Positions 5,027-12,749 are shown, numbered from the stretch's first letter. The stretch: 12,866 nucleotides of DNA from Lachnospiraceae bacterium (GCA_017613225.1 JAGAEH010000115.1:1-12866); one strand, 5' to 3'. Translations and numbers: made by a program. Notes: generated by a model from the sequence alone, not told the origin.

Positions 5027-7543
5027 ATGACCGGAATCAGTGAAAAGAAAAAGCCCGCGCTCACCGAAAGAGAGCGCATCAACGGAAAACGCGTGTACAA
5101 AATGCTGGCAGGCTGCACGGTCCTGCTGAAGAAGAACGGGGCTTTCCCCCTGAAAGAGGCGGGGGAGATCGCCCTGTACGGCAGCGGCGCCAGGCACATG
5201 ATCACCGGAGGCACCGGATCGGGGGAGGTGAACACCCGCTTTAAGATCAACGCGGAGCGGGGCCTGCGGGCAGCGGGGTTTACGGTCACCACCGGCGCCT
5301 GGCTGGACGCCTATGACGGCATCCTTTCCAAGGCGAGGCAGGAGTTTATCGAAGAAGTCCGCCGCCGGGCAAAGGAGAATCACCGGTCCATCTTCAACGA
5401 AGCCTTTGGCGCGGTGATGACCGAGCCCGAGTATCAACTGCCCCTGGACGGGGCCGGGGACACGGCTGTCTACGTGCTGTCCCGGATCTCCGGCGAGGGC
5501 AGCGACCGGGTCTTTGAAAAGGGAGACATTTTGCTGACGGACACGGAGGTGCGGGACATTCTGGAGCTGAACCGCCGTTATCCCCGGTTCATGCTGGCGC
5601 TGAACGTGGGCGGTCCGGTGGACTTAAGCCCGGTGATGGAGGTGGGAAACATCCTGCTGCTGTCCCAGCTGGGGGCGTTGACCGGCTGCGTGCTGGCGGA
5701 CGTCCTGCTGGGGAAGATGCAGCCCTCCGGGAAGCTGGCCACCACCTGGGCATCGATGGATCAGCAGCAGCCCCTGGACTTTGGCGGCAAGGACGAGACC
5801 CGGTACCGGGAGGGCATCTACGTGGGCTACCGGTATTACAGCACATTTAATAAGGAGGTGCTGTTCCCCTTCGGATATGGCCTGGGCTATGCGGATTTTG
5901 CCCTTCGAAGCGGCAGCGTGCGCGCGGAGGACACCCGGGTGACGGTGGAAGCGGAGGTGAAAAACACCGGCGCCTTCCCCGGAAGAGAGGTGGCGCAGGT
6001 CTACGTTTCGCCGCCCCGGAGCGGGCTGGACAAGCCGGCGCTCTGCCTGGCGGGCTTTGCCAAGACCAGAACGCTGAAACCCGGGGAGACGGAGACCGTG
6101 ACGGTCCGGCTGGACCTGCGGGACATCGCTTCCTTTAATGCAGAAAAGGCTCAGTACGTCCTGGAGAAGGGCTCCTACGATCTGCTGCTGGGGACCGACA
6201 GCCGGAACGCGGCATTCTGCCGCAGCCTGTGCCTGGAGGAGACCATCGTGCTGAAGCAGGTCCGGAACTCCCTGGGCGAGCCGGATTTTGAGGACCTGAA
6301 GCCGGAGGCGGCGGAAGCGCCGCTGGAAAGCCGGCTGGAGGCTTTTGCCGAAGAGCTGCACCGGGCGGCGGAGGCGATCTTAAGAGGAGAGGCCCCTGAA
6401 GAGAACCTTCCCGAACTGATCAATAACAGCGCGAAGACTCCCCGGGAGACCGTGGATTATGATAAAGAGGAGGAGATCCCGGCGGAGGTACAGGCCCTCT
6501 CCGCGGAGGAGCTGCTGGCCTTGAGCGTCGGCGCCCATGACAGGGGCGGGATCCTGGCAAGCGTGGTGGGCAATGCCGCAAGGACCGTGGCCGGCGCAGC
6601 CGGCGCCACTATATCGCAGCTGGAAGACAAAGGCTTCCCCGAACTGGTGATGGCGGACGGCCCCGCTGGGGTGCGCATCAGCCCCAGATACTGGAAAAAG
6701 GACGGGGCGGCGTACGGCGTGGGCAGCAGCCAGGTGGGCGGCATGGAAGAGTTCATGCCGAAGAGCGTGGTAAAACTCGCCGGGCTCTTTGCGAAGAAGC
6801 CGCCGAAAGGGGCGGAGATCCTGGAGCAGTACGCCACGTCCCTTCCCATCGGGACGGCCCTGGCCCAGAGCTTCGACCTGGAGATGGCAGAAGCCTGCGG
6901 CGACGTGGTGGGGGACGAGATGCAGGCCTTCGGCGTCCATCTATGGTTGGCACCGGCCCTGAACATCCACCGGAGCATCCGCTGCGGCAGGAACTTCGAA
7001 TACTATTCCGAAGATCCGCTGCTGACCGGATACATGGCGGCGGCCATCACGAAGGGCGTACAGAGCCACAGGGACTGCGGCGTGACCATCAAGCACTATG
7101 CCGCCAACAACCAGGAGTACAACCGCTACCAGAACAACAGCGTGGTCAGCGAGCGGGCCATGCGGGAGATCTACCTGCGGGGCTTCGAGATCTGCATCCG
7201 GGAGGCCCGTCCCGCGGCGGTGATGAGCAGCTACAACCTGCTGAACGGGGTGCATACCTGCGAGCGGAGCGACCTGCAGGAGGACGTCCTGCGGAAGGAG
7301 TTCGGCTTTGAGGGCCTGTTGATGACCGACTGGTGGGTGGCCATGCTGAAGGATAAAAACTCGAAGCATCCCTTCGCGGACGCGGCGAAGATCGTCTCCT
7401 CCGGCGGCGGCGTGGTGATGCCCGGCAGCGCGGCGGATCTGAAGGCCGTGAAAGAGGCCTTTGAAGCAGGGGAGCTGCCGATGGAGACGCTGCAGAAGCA
7501 CGCGGCAAGGCTGTACGCCTTGTGCAAAGAGCTTCGGGGCTGA
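5027..7543 (+). CDS. GH3 beta-glucosidase with swapped domain order
   Basis: This is a cytoplasmic glycoside hydrolase family 3 enzyme, 838 aa with no signal peptide, expected to release glucose from imported beta-glucosides. The domain order is reversed relative to most GH3 enzymes. The C-terminal alpha/beta sandwich comes first (about 25-290, VLLKKNGAFPL at 32-42, SGEGSDR at 155-161 with Glu157 the likely acid/base), then a fibronectin III-like domain (about 305-395). A charged linker (about 420-490) follows, and the TIM barrel comes last (about 490-835). Barrel motifs are MADGPAGVR (542-550), GRNFEYYSEDP (654-664), KHYAANNQEYNR (689-700) and LLMTDWW (764-770), with Asp768 the probable nucleophile. 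This order is known from rumen Butyrivibrio and Ruminococcus beta-glucosidases. AGAGGAA precedes the ATG. The region upstream carries a promoter and palindromes, so sugar-controlled expression is likely. Exact aglycone specificity is not predictable. Confidence 0.93.
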   Translation: MTGISEKKKPALTERERINGKRVYKMLAGCTVLLKKNGAFPLKEAGEIALYGSGARHMITGGTGSGEVNTRFKINAERGLRAAGFTVTTGAWLDAYDGILSKARQEFIEEVRRRAKENHRSIFNEAFGAVMTEPEYQLPLDGAGDTAVYVLSRISGEGSDRVFEKGDILLTDTEVRDILELNRRYPRFMLALNVGGPVDLSPVMEVGNILLLSQLGALTGCVLADVLLGKMQPSGKLATTWASMDQQQPLDFGGKDETRYREGIYVGYRYYSTFNKEVLFPFGYGLGYADFALRSGSVRAEDTRVTVEAEVKNTGAFPGREVAQVYVSPPRSGLDKPALCLAGFAKTRTLKPGETETVTVRLDLRDIASFNAEKAQYVLEKGSYDLLLGTDSRNAAFCRSLCLEETIVLKQVRNSLGEPDFEDLKPEAAEAPLESRLEAFAEELHRAAEAILRGEAPEENLPELINNSAKTPRETVDYDKEEEIPAEVQALSAEELLALSVGAHDRGGILASVVGNAARTVAGAAGATISQLEDKGFPELVMADGPAGVRISPRYWKKDGAAYGVGSSQVGGMEEFMPKSVVKLAGLFAKKPPKGAEILEQYATSLPIGTALAQSFDLEMAEACGDVVGDEMQAFGVHLWLAPALNIHRSIRCGRNFEYYSEDPLLTGYMAAAITKGVQSHRDCGVTIKHYAANNQEYNRYQNNSVVSERAMREIYLRGFEICIREARPAAVMSSYNLLNGVHTCERSDLQEDVLRKEFGFEGLLMTDWWVAMLKDKNSKHPFADAAKIVSSGGGVVMPGSAADLKAVKEAFEAGELPMETLQKHAARLYALCKELRG

Positions 7544-7555
7544 GTACGTTCCCGG

Positions 7556-7584
7556 TTGATTTTTGGCGCTGATTTGAGTATTGT
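7556..7584 (+). promoter_or_regulatory. Weak candidate promoter for murG
   Basis: TTGATT (7556-7561) and TATTGT (7579-7584) are 17 bp apart, each with four of six consensus bases. It would transcribe through hairpin units D, E and F before reaching murG, giving a leader of about 160 nt. Read-through from GH3 is an alternative. Confidence 0.3.
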
Positions 7585-7592
7585 ATAGATGA

Positions 7593-7615
7593 GTGGGGGA
7601 CGGTTCTCTTTTCAC
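7593..7615 (-). repeat. Hairpin repeat unit D (inverted copy)
   Basis: On the minus strand this reads GTGAAAAGAGAACCGTCCCC followed by CAC. The own arms are only 3 bp (GTG/CAC). The 20 bases at 7596-7615 are the exact reverse complement of 7676-7695 in unit E, so D and E form a long inverted pair with a 60-nt loop. Confidence 0.75.
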
Positions 7616-7673
7616 GTTTGGACGAGGATCCTGTTGTCGAACTGTGTTGAGAGGACAGGGCTTGTGTTTTGAA

Positions 7674-7704
7674 ATGTGAAAAGAGAACCGTCCCCTTTTC
7701 ACAT
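7674..7704 (+). repeat. Hairpin repeat unit E (ATGTGAAAAG/CTTTTCACAT arms)
   Basis: Perfect 10-bp arms (7674-7683 and 7695-7704) enclose the 11-nt loop AGAACCGTCCC. This is the best-formed copy in the window. Paired instead with unit D it makes a 20-bp stem followed by TTTT, which could act as a terminator after the GH3 gene. The two foldings are mutually exclusive. Confidence 0.82.
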
Positions 7705-7712
7705 GAGGCGCG

Positions 7713-7736
7713 GACACAAAAGGACCGTCCCTGTGT
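7713..7736 (+). repeat. Hairpin repeat unit F, next to the murG ribosome binding site
   Basis: ACACA (7714-7718) and TGTGT (7732-7736) enclose AAAGGACCGTCCC. The first 19 bases equal unit A at 12-30. The unit ends 5 nt before the GGAGG of murG, so a hairpin here would sit at the edge of the ribosome landing site. Confidence 0.75.
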
Positions 7737-7750
7737 GTTTTGGAGGTAAA

Positions 7751-8824
7751 ATGAAAAAGATCATATTGACGGGCGGCGGCTCGGCGGGGCATGTGACCCC
7801 CAATCTCGCGTTGGTTCCCGGATTAAAAGAACTGGGATATGAGATCAAGTATATCGGATCCCTGGACGGCATCGAAAAGCAGATCATTGAGGACGCCGGG
7901 ATCGACTATGTGGGCGTCCCTTCGGGGAAGCTGCGCCGCTACTTTTCCTGGAAGAATTTTACGGATCCCTTCCGGGTGCAGAAGGGCTACCGTCAGGCGA
8001 AGAAGATCATCAAGGAATGGAAGCCGGACGTGGTCTTTTCCAAGGGCGGCTTCGTGAGCGTGCCCGTGGTGCGGGCAGCGGCCCGCAAAAAGGTGCCGGT
8101 CATTTCTCATGAATCTGACATGACGCCGGGCCTGGCCAACAAGCTGAACACCGCCTGGGTGAAGAAGATCTGCTGCAATTTCCCCGAAACTTTAAACTAT
8201 CTGCCCAAGAGCAAGGGTGTGCTGACGGGCTGCCCCATCCGCAGGGAACTGCTGACGGGCACCGCCACCGCGGGCCGCGTGTTTACCGGGCTGACTGCCG
8301 TCAAACCGGTGATCCTGTTCATCGGCGGCAGCCTGGGCTCCCAGCACATCAACGAGGTGGCGCGGGAGATCCTGCCGCAGCTTTTGGAAAAATACCAGGT
8401 GGTGCACATCTGCGGCAAGGGCAACATTGACGAACACAAGACGGACATTCCCGGCTACGTTCAGTACGAATATGTGAGCGAGGAGCTGAAGGACGTCTTT
8501 GCCATGGCGGACATCGTGGTGTCCCGGGCAGGGGCCAACGCCATCTGCGAGCTGCTGGAGCTGAGAAAGCCGAACCTGCTGATCCCGCTGTCCGCGGCGG
8601 CCAGCCGGGGCGACCAGATCCTGAACGCCAACAGCTTTAAAAAGCAGGGCTTTTCCGCCGTGCTGCCGGAAGAGGAGCTTACCGGGGAGAGGCTGCTTTC
8701 GGAGATCGAGTCCCTGTATGAAAACCGGGCGCAGTATGTGGAGGCCATGGAGAAGGCCGACCAGGGCGACGCCGTGGGGACCATTCTGAAGATGATCGAG
8801 GAGGCTGCCGTGGGGAGGCTGTAG
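7751..8824 (+). CDS. murG: MurG, lipid I N-acetylglucosaminyltransferase
   Basis: This peripheral membrane GT28 enzyme transfers GlcNAc from UDP-GlcNAc to lipid I, forming lipid II for peptidoglycan. It has 357 aa. The N-terminal acceptor domain has the glycine loop GGGSAGHVTPN (8-18), SKGGFVSVP (97-105) and HESDMTPGLANK (120-131). The C-terminal donor domain has GGSLGSQHINE (192-202), SRAGANAICELL (258-269) and SRGDQILNA (285-293). The sequence fits the stand-alone clostridial MurG type. The start at 7751 follows GGAGG with 4 nt spacing. The in-frame ATG at 7676 would put 25 repeat-derived residues before the conserved N-terminus and is rejected. The gene is outside any cell-wall (dcw) cluster here. 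Hairpin repeat F abuts its ribosome binding site. ptb begins 56 bp downstream. Confidence 0.95.
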   Translation: MKKIILTGGGSAGHVTPNLALVPGLKELGYEIKYIGSLDGIEKQIIEDAGIDYVGVPSGKLRRYFSWKNFTDPFRVQKGYRQAKKIIKEWKPDVVFSKGGFVSVPVVRAAARKKVPVISHESDMTPGLANKLNTAWVKKICCNFPETLNYLPKSKGVLTGCPIRRELLTGTATAGRVFTGLTAVKPVILFIGGSLGSQHINEVAREILPQLLEKYQVVHICGKGNIDEHKTDIPGYVQYEYVSEELKDVFAMADIVVSRAGANAICELLELRKPNLLIPLSAAASRGDQILNANSFKKQGFSAVLPEEELTGERLLSEIESLYENRAQYVEAMEKADQGDAVGTILKMIEEAAVGRL

Positions 8825-8830
8825 GCCGCC

Positions 8831-8860
8831 GGGACAGATCCAAAAAGCAATAAATAAGAT
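8831..8860 (+). promoter_or_regulatory. Weak candidate promoter for ptb-buk-iorAB
   Basis: GGGACA (8831-8836) and TAAGAT (8855-8860) are 18 bp apart, each with four of six consensus bases. It lies in the 56-bp murG-ptb gap, where the local sequence turns A-rich. The GGGACA -35 is the same as that before the GH3 gene. Read-through from murG is possible. Confidence 0.3.
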
Positions 8861-8880
8861 AACCATCAGGAGGAGAGTTT

Positions 8881-9774
8881 ATGCTTCATTCCATGCAGGA
8901 GATCTTAGACCGCGCAAAGGCCATGCCGGAGCGCAGTGTGGCGGTGGCTGCCGCCCATGACAGGGAGGTCCTGGAGGCAGTCATGATGGCGAAGGAGATG
9001 GGTGTGGCGGAGGCCACCCTGGTGGGTCGTCAGGCGCAGATCGAAGCCATGCTTGCCGATCTGGGCGCGGATCCGGAAGCGTTTGCGATCATCGACGCGG
9101 AGACCGACGCGGACTGCGCGGCGAAGGCCGTGGCCTGCGTACGGGAGGGCGGCGCCAACTGCATCCTGAAGGGCCTGATCGGCACCGGCGATCTGATGCG
9201 GGCCGTCCTGAACCGGGAGACCGGCATCCGCAAGGGCGCGCTGCTGTCCCACATGATGTTCTACGAAGTGCCGGGCTATCCCAAGCTGCTGGTCAACACC
9301 GACGGCGGCCTGAATACGGCGCCGACGCTGGAGCAGAAGGAGGTCATCCTGGAGAACGCGGCCCAGGCGCTGCAAAAACTGGGATACGAAAAGATCTGCG
9401 CGTCCTGCATCTGCGGCGCGGAGGTGGTAAATCCCAAGATCGTGGCCATGACGGACGCTCAGGCGCTGGCGGCCATGGACAAGTGGGCTCAGTACAACAT
9501 GGAAGTGGCAGGTCCCATCAGTCTGGATCTGGCGGTGAGCCCCGCGGCCTGCGCCCATAAGCACTTTACGGCGCCGGGCGCCGGCGAGGCGGACATCCTG
9601 CTGGTCCCCACCTACGAGGTGGGCAATGCCATGGGCAAGGCCCTGACCCTGTTTGCCGGGGCGAAGAACGCGGGCATCGTGGTAGGCGCGAAGGCGCCGA
9701 TCCTGCTGGTGTCCAGGGCGGATACGGCGGAGGCGAAGCTGGCCTCCATCGCGCTGGGCTGCCTGCTGGGATAA
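8881..9774 (+). CDS. ptb: Phosphate butyryltransferase family acyl-CoA:phosphate acyltransferase
   Basis: This cytoplasmic enzyme converts an acyl-CoA plus phosphate to an acyl phosphate plus CoA. It has 297 aa, the usual Ptb length. Family motifs are ANCILKGLIGTGDLMRAVL (92-110), SHMMFYEVPGYPKLLVNTDG (123-142), GLNTAPTLEQK (143-153), VPTYEVGNAMGKAL (242-255) and the C-terminal GAKAPILLVSRAD (269-281). The start at 8881 follows AGGAGGAGAGTTT; Met5 (8893) is a less likely alternative. It is the first gene of the ptb-buk-iorA-iorB run. In that setting the acyl group could be butyryl, a branched-chain acyl or an arylacetyl rather than acetyl. Ptb and Pta are related, but the adjacent butyrate kinase favours Ptb. 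Substrate assignment is inference. Confidence 0.92.
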   Translation: MLHSMQEILDRAKAMPERSVAVAAAHDREVLEAVMMAKEMGVAEATLVGRQAQIEAMLADLGADPEAFAIIDAETDADCAAKAVACVREGGANCILKGLIGTGDLMRAVLNRETGIRKGALLSHMMFYEVPGYPKLLVNTDGGLNTAPTLEQKEVILENAAQALQKLGYEKICASCICGAEVVNPKIVAMTDAQALAAMDKWAQYNMEVAGPISLDLAVSPAACAHKHFTAPGAGEADILLVPTYEVGNAMGKALTLFAGAKNAGIVVGAKAPILLVSRADTAEAKLASIALGCLLG

Positions 9775-9779
9775 AAAGC

Positions 9780-9874
9780 TGTCATCCTGAGGAGCGAAGC
9801 GACGAAGGATCCCTGCACTGAGTCAGGGGATCCTTCGACTTCGCCCGCTAAAGCGGGCTGCGCTCAGGATGACA
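9780..9874. repeat. BIME-like palindromic repeat between ptb and buk
   Basis: Outer arms TGTCATCCTGAG (9780-9791) and CTCAGGATGACA (9863-9874) are perfect 12-bp inverted repeats. Inside are CGAAGGATCCCTG (9803-9815) against CAGGGGATCCTTCG (9824-9837), pairing with one bulge, and GCCCGCT-AA-AGCGGGC (9843-9858), a perfect 7-bp hairpin. This resembles the widespread bacterial intergenic repeat that starts GTCATCCTGAG. It fills nearly all of the ptb-buk gap and ends 21 nt before the buk ATG. As RNA it would fold into a strong branched structure. Confidence 0.85.
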
Positions 9875-9894
9875 TGGAGAGTCAGGAGGAGAAC

Positions 9895-10968
9895 ATGAAA
9901 AAAGTATTGGTCATCAACCCCGGATCCACCTCTACCAAGATCGCGGTCTATGTGGATCATGATCAGCTGTTTTCGGAGAACATCGTCCATTCGGACGCGG
10001 AACTCTACGCCAACGGCCACGCGCTGACGGACCAGCTTCCGCTGCGCAACAGCGTGGTGCTGGAGGTCATGGCAAAGCACGGCGTAAAGCCGGAGGACCT
10101 GGACGGCGTGGTGGGCCGCGGCGGCATGATCCCGGAGCTTCGGACCGGCGCCTACATCGTCAACGACGAGATGCTGGACGCCCTGGTCAACGACCCGAAG
10201 GTGACGGCCCACGCCTCCAACCTGGGGGCCTTCATGGCGAAGGCAGTGGCGGATCCGCAGGGGATCCCGGCCATCATCTACGACGCGGTGGCCTCGGACG
10301 ACATGCCGGAACTGGCCAAGATCACCGGCTTTGCCGAAGTGCGGCGCACCAGTTTCTGCCATGTGCTGAACATGAAGGCGGTGGCCCGCAAGTACGCGGA
10401 GAGCGTCGGCAAAAAATATGAGGACCTGAGCCTGATCATTGCCCATCTGGGCGGCGGAATCTCGGTGTCCGCCCACAAGGACGGGAAGATCATCGATTCC
10501 ATCAGCGACGACGGCGGTCCCTTCTCGCCGGAGCGCGCCGGCAGCACGAACATTTTCTACATCGTCGACATGTGCTATTCCGGCAAGTATACCAAGGCGG
10601 AGCTGCAGCGCAAGCTCCGGGGCGGCGGCGGACTGAAGGCGCTGCTGGGCACCTCCGACTGCCGCGAGGTGGAGCGGCGCATCGCCGAGGGCGACGAGTG
10701 GGCGAAGCTCGTGTATGACGCCCAGGCCTACCAGATCGCCAAGGGCATCGGCATGATGATCCCCGTGCTGCACGGAAGGATCGACGCTTTTATCCTGACC
10801 GGCGGCGTGGCCAATTCCCAGAAGCTGACGGGGATGGTAAAGCCTTACATCGAAGCCATCGCGCCGGTGGTGGTGCTGGCGGGCGAATACGAGATGGAGG
10901 CCATGGCCTACGGCCTGGAGCGGGTGCTGAACGACGAAGAAGTAGTCCACGTCTATCATAAGGATTGA
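9895..10968 (+). CDS. buk: Butyrate kinase family acyl kinase
   Basis: This cytoplasmic ASKHA-fold kinase takes an acyl phosphate plus ADP to the free acid plus ATP. It has 357 aa, normal for Buk. Motifs are phosphate-1 loop INPGSTSTK (7-15), GRGGMIPE (74-81), HASNLGAF (106-113), phosphate-2 HLGGGISV (184-191), DDGGPFSPERAG (205-216) and adenosine segment LTGGVANS (301-308). The start at 9895 is chosen because AGGAGGAGAAC lies directly upstream; an in-frame ATG at 9874 belongs to the palindromic repeat. It lies 120 bp after ptb, most of that being the repeat, and 30 bp before iorA. With the 2-oxoacid oxidoreductase downstream, the natural acid could be arylacetate, isobutyrate or isovalerate as well as butyrate. 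The kinase family is certain; the substrate is inferred. Confidence 0.93.
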   Translation: MKKVLVINPGSTSTKIAVYVDHDQLFSENIVHSDAELYANGHALTDQLPLRNSVVLEVMAKHGVKPEDLDGVVGRGGMIPELRTGAYIVNDEMLDALVNDPKVTAHASNLGAFMAKAVADPQGIPAIIYDAVASDDMPELAKITGFAEVRRTSFCHVLNMKAVARKYAESVGKKYEDLSLIIAHLGGGISVSAHKDGKIIDSISDDGGPFSPERAGSTNIFYIVDMCYSGKYTKAELQRKLRGGGGLKALLGTSDCREVERRIAEGDEWAKLVYDAQAYQIAKGIGMMIPVLHGRIDAFILTGGVANSQKLTGMVKPYIEAIAPVVVLAGEYEMEAMAYGLERVLNDEEVVHVYHKD

Positions 10969-10998
10969 GAATAGCAAAAAACATAGAAGGAGAAGAGT

Positions 10999-12744
10999 AT
11001 GAAGTATCTGATGACTGGAGATGAAGCTGCCGCCAGAGGCGCCTACGAGGGCGGCATGCTGGTGGGCTCCGCCTACCCGGGAACGCCCAGTACCGAGATC
11101 TTTGAAAACCTTCCGCAGTACGGGGACAGCCTGTACTGCGAATGGGCACCCAACGAAAAGGTCGCCGCGGAGGTGGCCTACGGCGCGTCCATCGCCGGCG
11201 TGCGCGCCCTGTGCGCCATGAAGCACGTGGGACTGAACGTGGCGGCGGACCCCGTCTTTACCTCGTCCTACAACGGCGTGGGCGGCGGCTTTGTCATCGT
11301 TTCCGTCGACGACCCGGCCTGCCATTCTTCCCAGAACGAGCAGGACAACCGCCACTACGCGAAGGCGGCGAAGCTTTGCATGATCGAGCCCGCCGACAGC
11401 CAGGAGTGCAAGGACTTCATGAAGGAGGCCTTCGAGATCTCCGAGCGCTTCGACATCCCGGTGCTCTTCCGCATGACCACCCGCGTCTGCCACAGCAAGA
11501 GCCTGGTGGAGTTCGGCGAGCGGGTGGAAGTCCCTCACAAGGAATATCACCGCGACATCCAGAACGTCTGCACCCCGGCCCAGGCCATTAAGAACCATCC
11601 CAAGCTGGAGCAGAAGCTGAAGGATCTGGAGGCCTTTAACAACACCTGCGGCCTGAACACGGTGGAGATGAAGGGCACGAAGATCGGCGTCATCACCGCT
11701 TCCATCGCCTATCAGTACGCGAAGGAAGCCTTCCCGGAGGACGCCTCTTTCCTGAAGCTGGGCATGACCTTCCCGCTTCCCATGGACCTGATCCGGGATT
11801 TCGCGTCTAAGGTCGAGAAACTGTACGTGGTGGAGGAACTGGACCCCTTCATGGAGGACCAGATCAAGGCGGCCGGCATCCCCTGCGTGGGTAAGGAGCT
11901 GATCTCCAACCTGTATGAACTGAATCCGGAAAAGCTGCGCCAGATGGTCTTCGGCATCGAGCCGGAGGTGAAGAACCTGCCGGTGAAGGCCGTTCCCCGT
12001 CCCCCGGCGCTCTGCCCCGGCTGCCCGCACCGCGGCTTCTTCCACGTGATGGGCAAGAACAAGAACTACGTGATCTGCGGCGACATCGGCTGCTATACCC
12101 TGGGCAGTTCCAAGCCTCTGTCCGCCATGGACACGGTGGTCTGCATGGGCGGCGGCTTCTCCATGGCCATGGGCATGAGCAAGGCCTTCGAGATGACCGG
12201 CCGCACCGAAAAGAAGGTCTTCGGCGTGCTGGGGGATTCCACCTTCTTCCACAGCGGCATGACCGGCGCGCTGGATATCATCTACAACATGGGCAATGTG
12301 ATCCCGGTGGTGCTGGATAACTCCATCACCGGCATGACGGGCCAGCAGGACAACCCCGGCAGCGGCGAGACCCTGATGGGCAAGCCCGCCCCCATGGCAA
12401 GGCCGGAGAACATCTTAAAGGCCTTCGGCTTTGAGAACGTGATCGTGGTGGATCCCCAGGATCTGAAGGCCATGAAGCAGGCGGTGGATGACGCGCTGGC
12501 CAGCGAAGTGCCGGCGGCCATCATCACCCGCAGGCCCTGCCTGCTGTTAAAGAAGGTGAAGCACGACATCGGTCTGTGCGAGGTGGATCCGGACAAGTGC
12601 CGCAGCTGCAAGATGTGCCTGAAAGTGGGCTGCCCGGCAGTGTTCTTCAAAGACGGCAAGGCGACGATCGACAAGACGCTCTGCGTGGGCTGCACGGTCT
12701 GCGCGCAGGTCTGCCCCTTCGGCGCCATCGAAAGGACGAGGTGA
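10999..12744 (+). CDS. iorA: Indolepyruvate:ferredoxin oxidoreductase, alpha subunit
   Basis: This is the large subunit of an oxygen-sensitive cytoplasmic enzyme that oxidatively decarboxylates aryl pyruvates (from Trp, Phe, Tyr) to arylacetyl-CoA with ferredoxin reduction. It has 581 aa. The N-terminal pyrimidine-binding domain has AYPGTPSTEIFE (25-36) and NEKVAAEVAYGAS (52-64). A middle domain holds CPGCPHRGFF (339-348). The TPP-binding domain has GDIGCYTLG (361-369), GDSTFFHSG (412-420) and DNSITGMTG (440-448), and the C-terminus has two 4Fe-4S sites. Cys534, 537, 540 and 545 form CX2CX2CX4CP, spacing typical of IorA. Cys562, 565, 568 and 572 form the standard CX2CX2CX3CP. AAGGAG precedes the ATG. 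iorB starts 5 nt after the stop, so the subunits are cotranscribed. Placement after ptb-buk implies that the acyl-CoA product feeds ATP formation. Confidence 0.95.
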   Translation: MKYLMTGDEAAARGAYEGGMLVGSAYPGTPSTEIFENLPQYGDSLYCEWAPNEKVAAEVAYGASIAGVRALCAMKHVGLNVAADPVFTSSYNGVGGGFVIVSVDDPACHSSQNEQDNRHYAKAAKLCMIEPADSQECKDFMKEAFEISERFDIPVLFRMTTRVCHSKSLVEFGERVEVPHKEYHRDIQNVCTPAQAIKNHPKLEQKLKDLEAFNNTCGLNTVEMKGTKIGVITASIAYQYAKEAFPEDASFLKLGMTFPLPMDLIRDFASKVEKLYVVEELDPFMEDQIKAAGIPCVGKELISNLYELNPEKLRQMVFGIEPEVKNLPVKAVPRPPALCPGCPHRGFFHVMGKNKNYVICGDIGCYTLGSSKPLSAMDTVVCMGGGFSMAMGMSKAFEMTGRTEKKVFGVLGDSTFFHSGMTGALDIIYNMGNVIPVVLDNSITGMTGQQDNPGSGETLMGKPAPMARPENILKAFGFENVIVVDPQDLKAMKQAVDDALASEVPAAIITRRPCLLLKKVKHDIGLCEVDPDKCRSCKMCLKVGCPAVFFKDGKATIDKTLCVGCTVCAQVCPFGAIERTR

Positions 12745-12749
12745 GCGAT

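Noticed and set aside
4795..5292. Minus-strand open frame of 165 codons in the hydrolase-GH3 gap
   Set aside because: It covers the GH3 start, promoter and dyads in antisense, has no ribosome binding site and no recognisable protein family.
5027..7543. GH3 gene as a NagZ-type beta-N-acetylglucosaminidase linked to the neighbouring murG
   Set aside because: It lacks the NagZ KHFPGHG-type motif and instead has KHYAANNQEYNR with a separate sandwich domain, which points to the beta-glucosidase branch.
6941..7792. Minus-strand open frame crossing the GH3 end, the repeats and the murG start
   Set aside because: It overlaps two certain genes in antisense and includes translated repeats; there is no domain and no ribosome binding site.
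9874..9894. Upstream in-frame ATG for buk
   Set aside because: It lies in the last base of the palindromic repeat and would place seven residues encoded by the ribosome binding site before the conserved MKKVLVINPG start.
9823..12252. Very long minus-strand open frame (809 codons) opposite buk and iorA
   Set aside because: The translation is rich in His, Val, Gly and Arg with no family motif, and it is the antisense of two strongly recognised genes. GC-rich codon use leaves few stops on the opposite strand.
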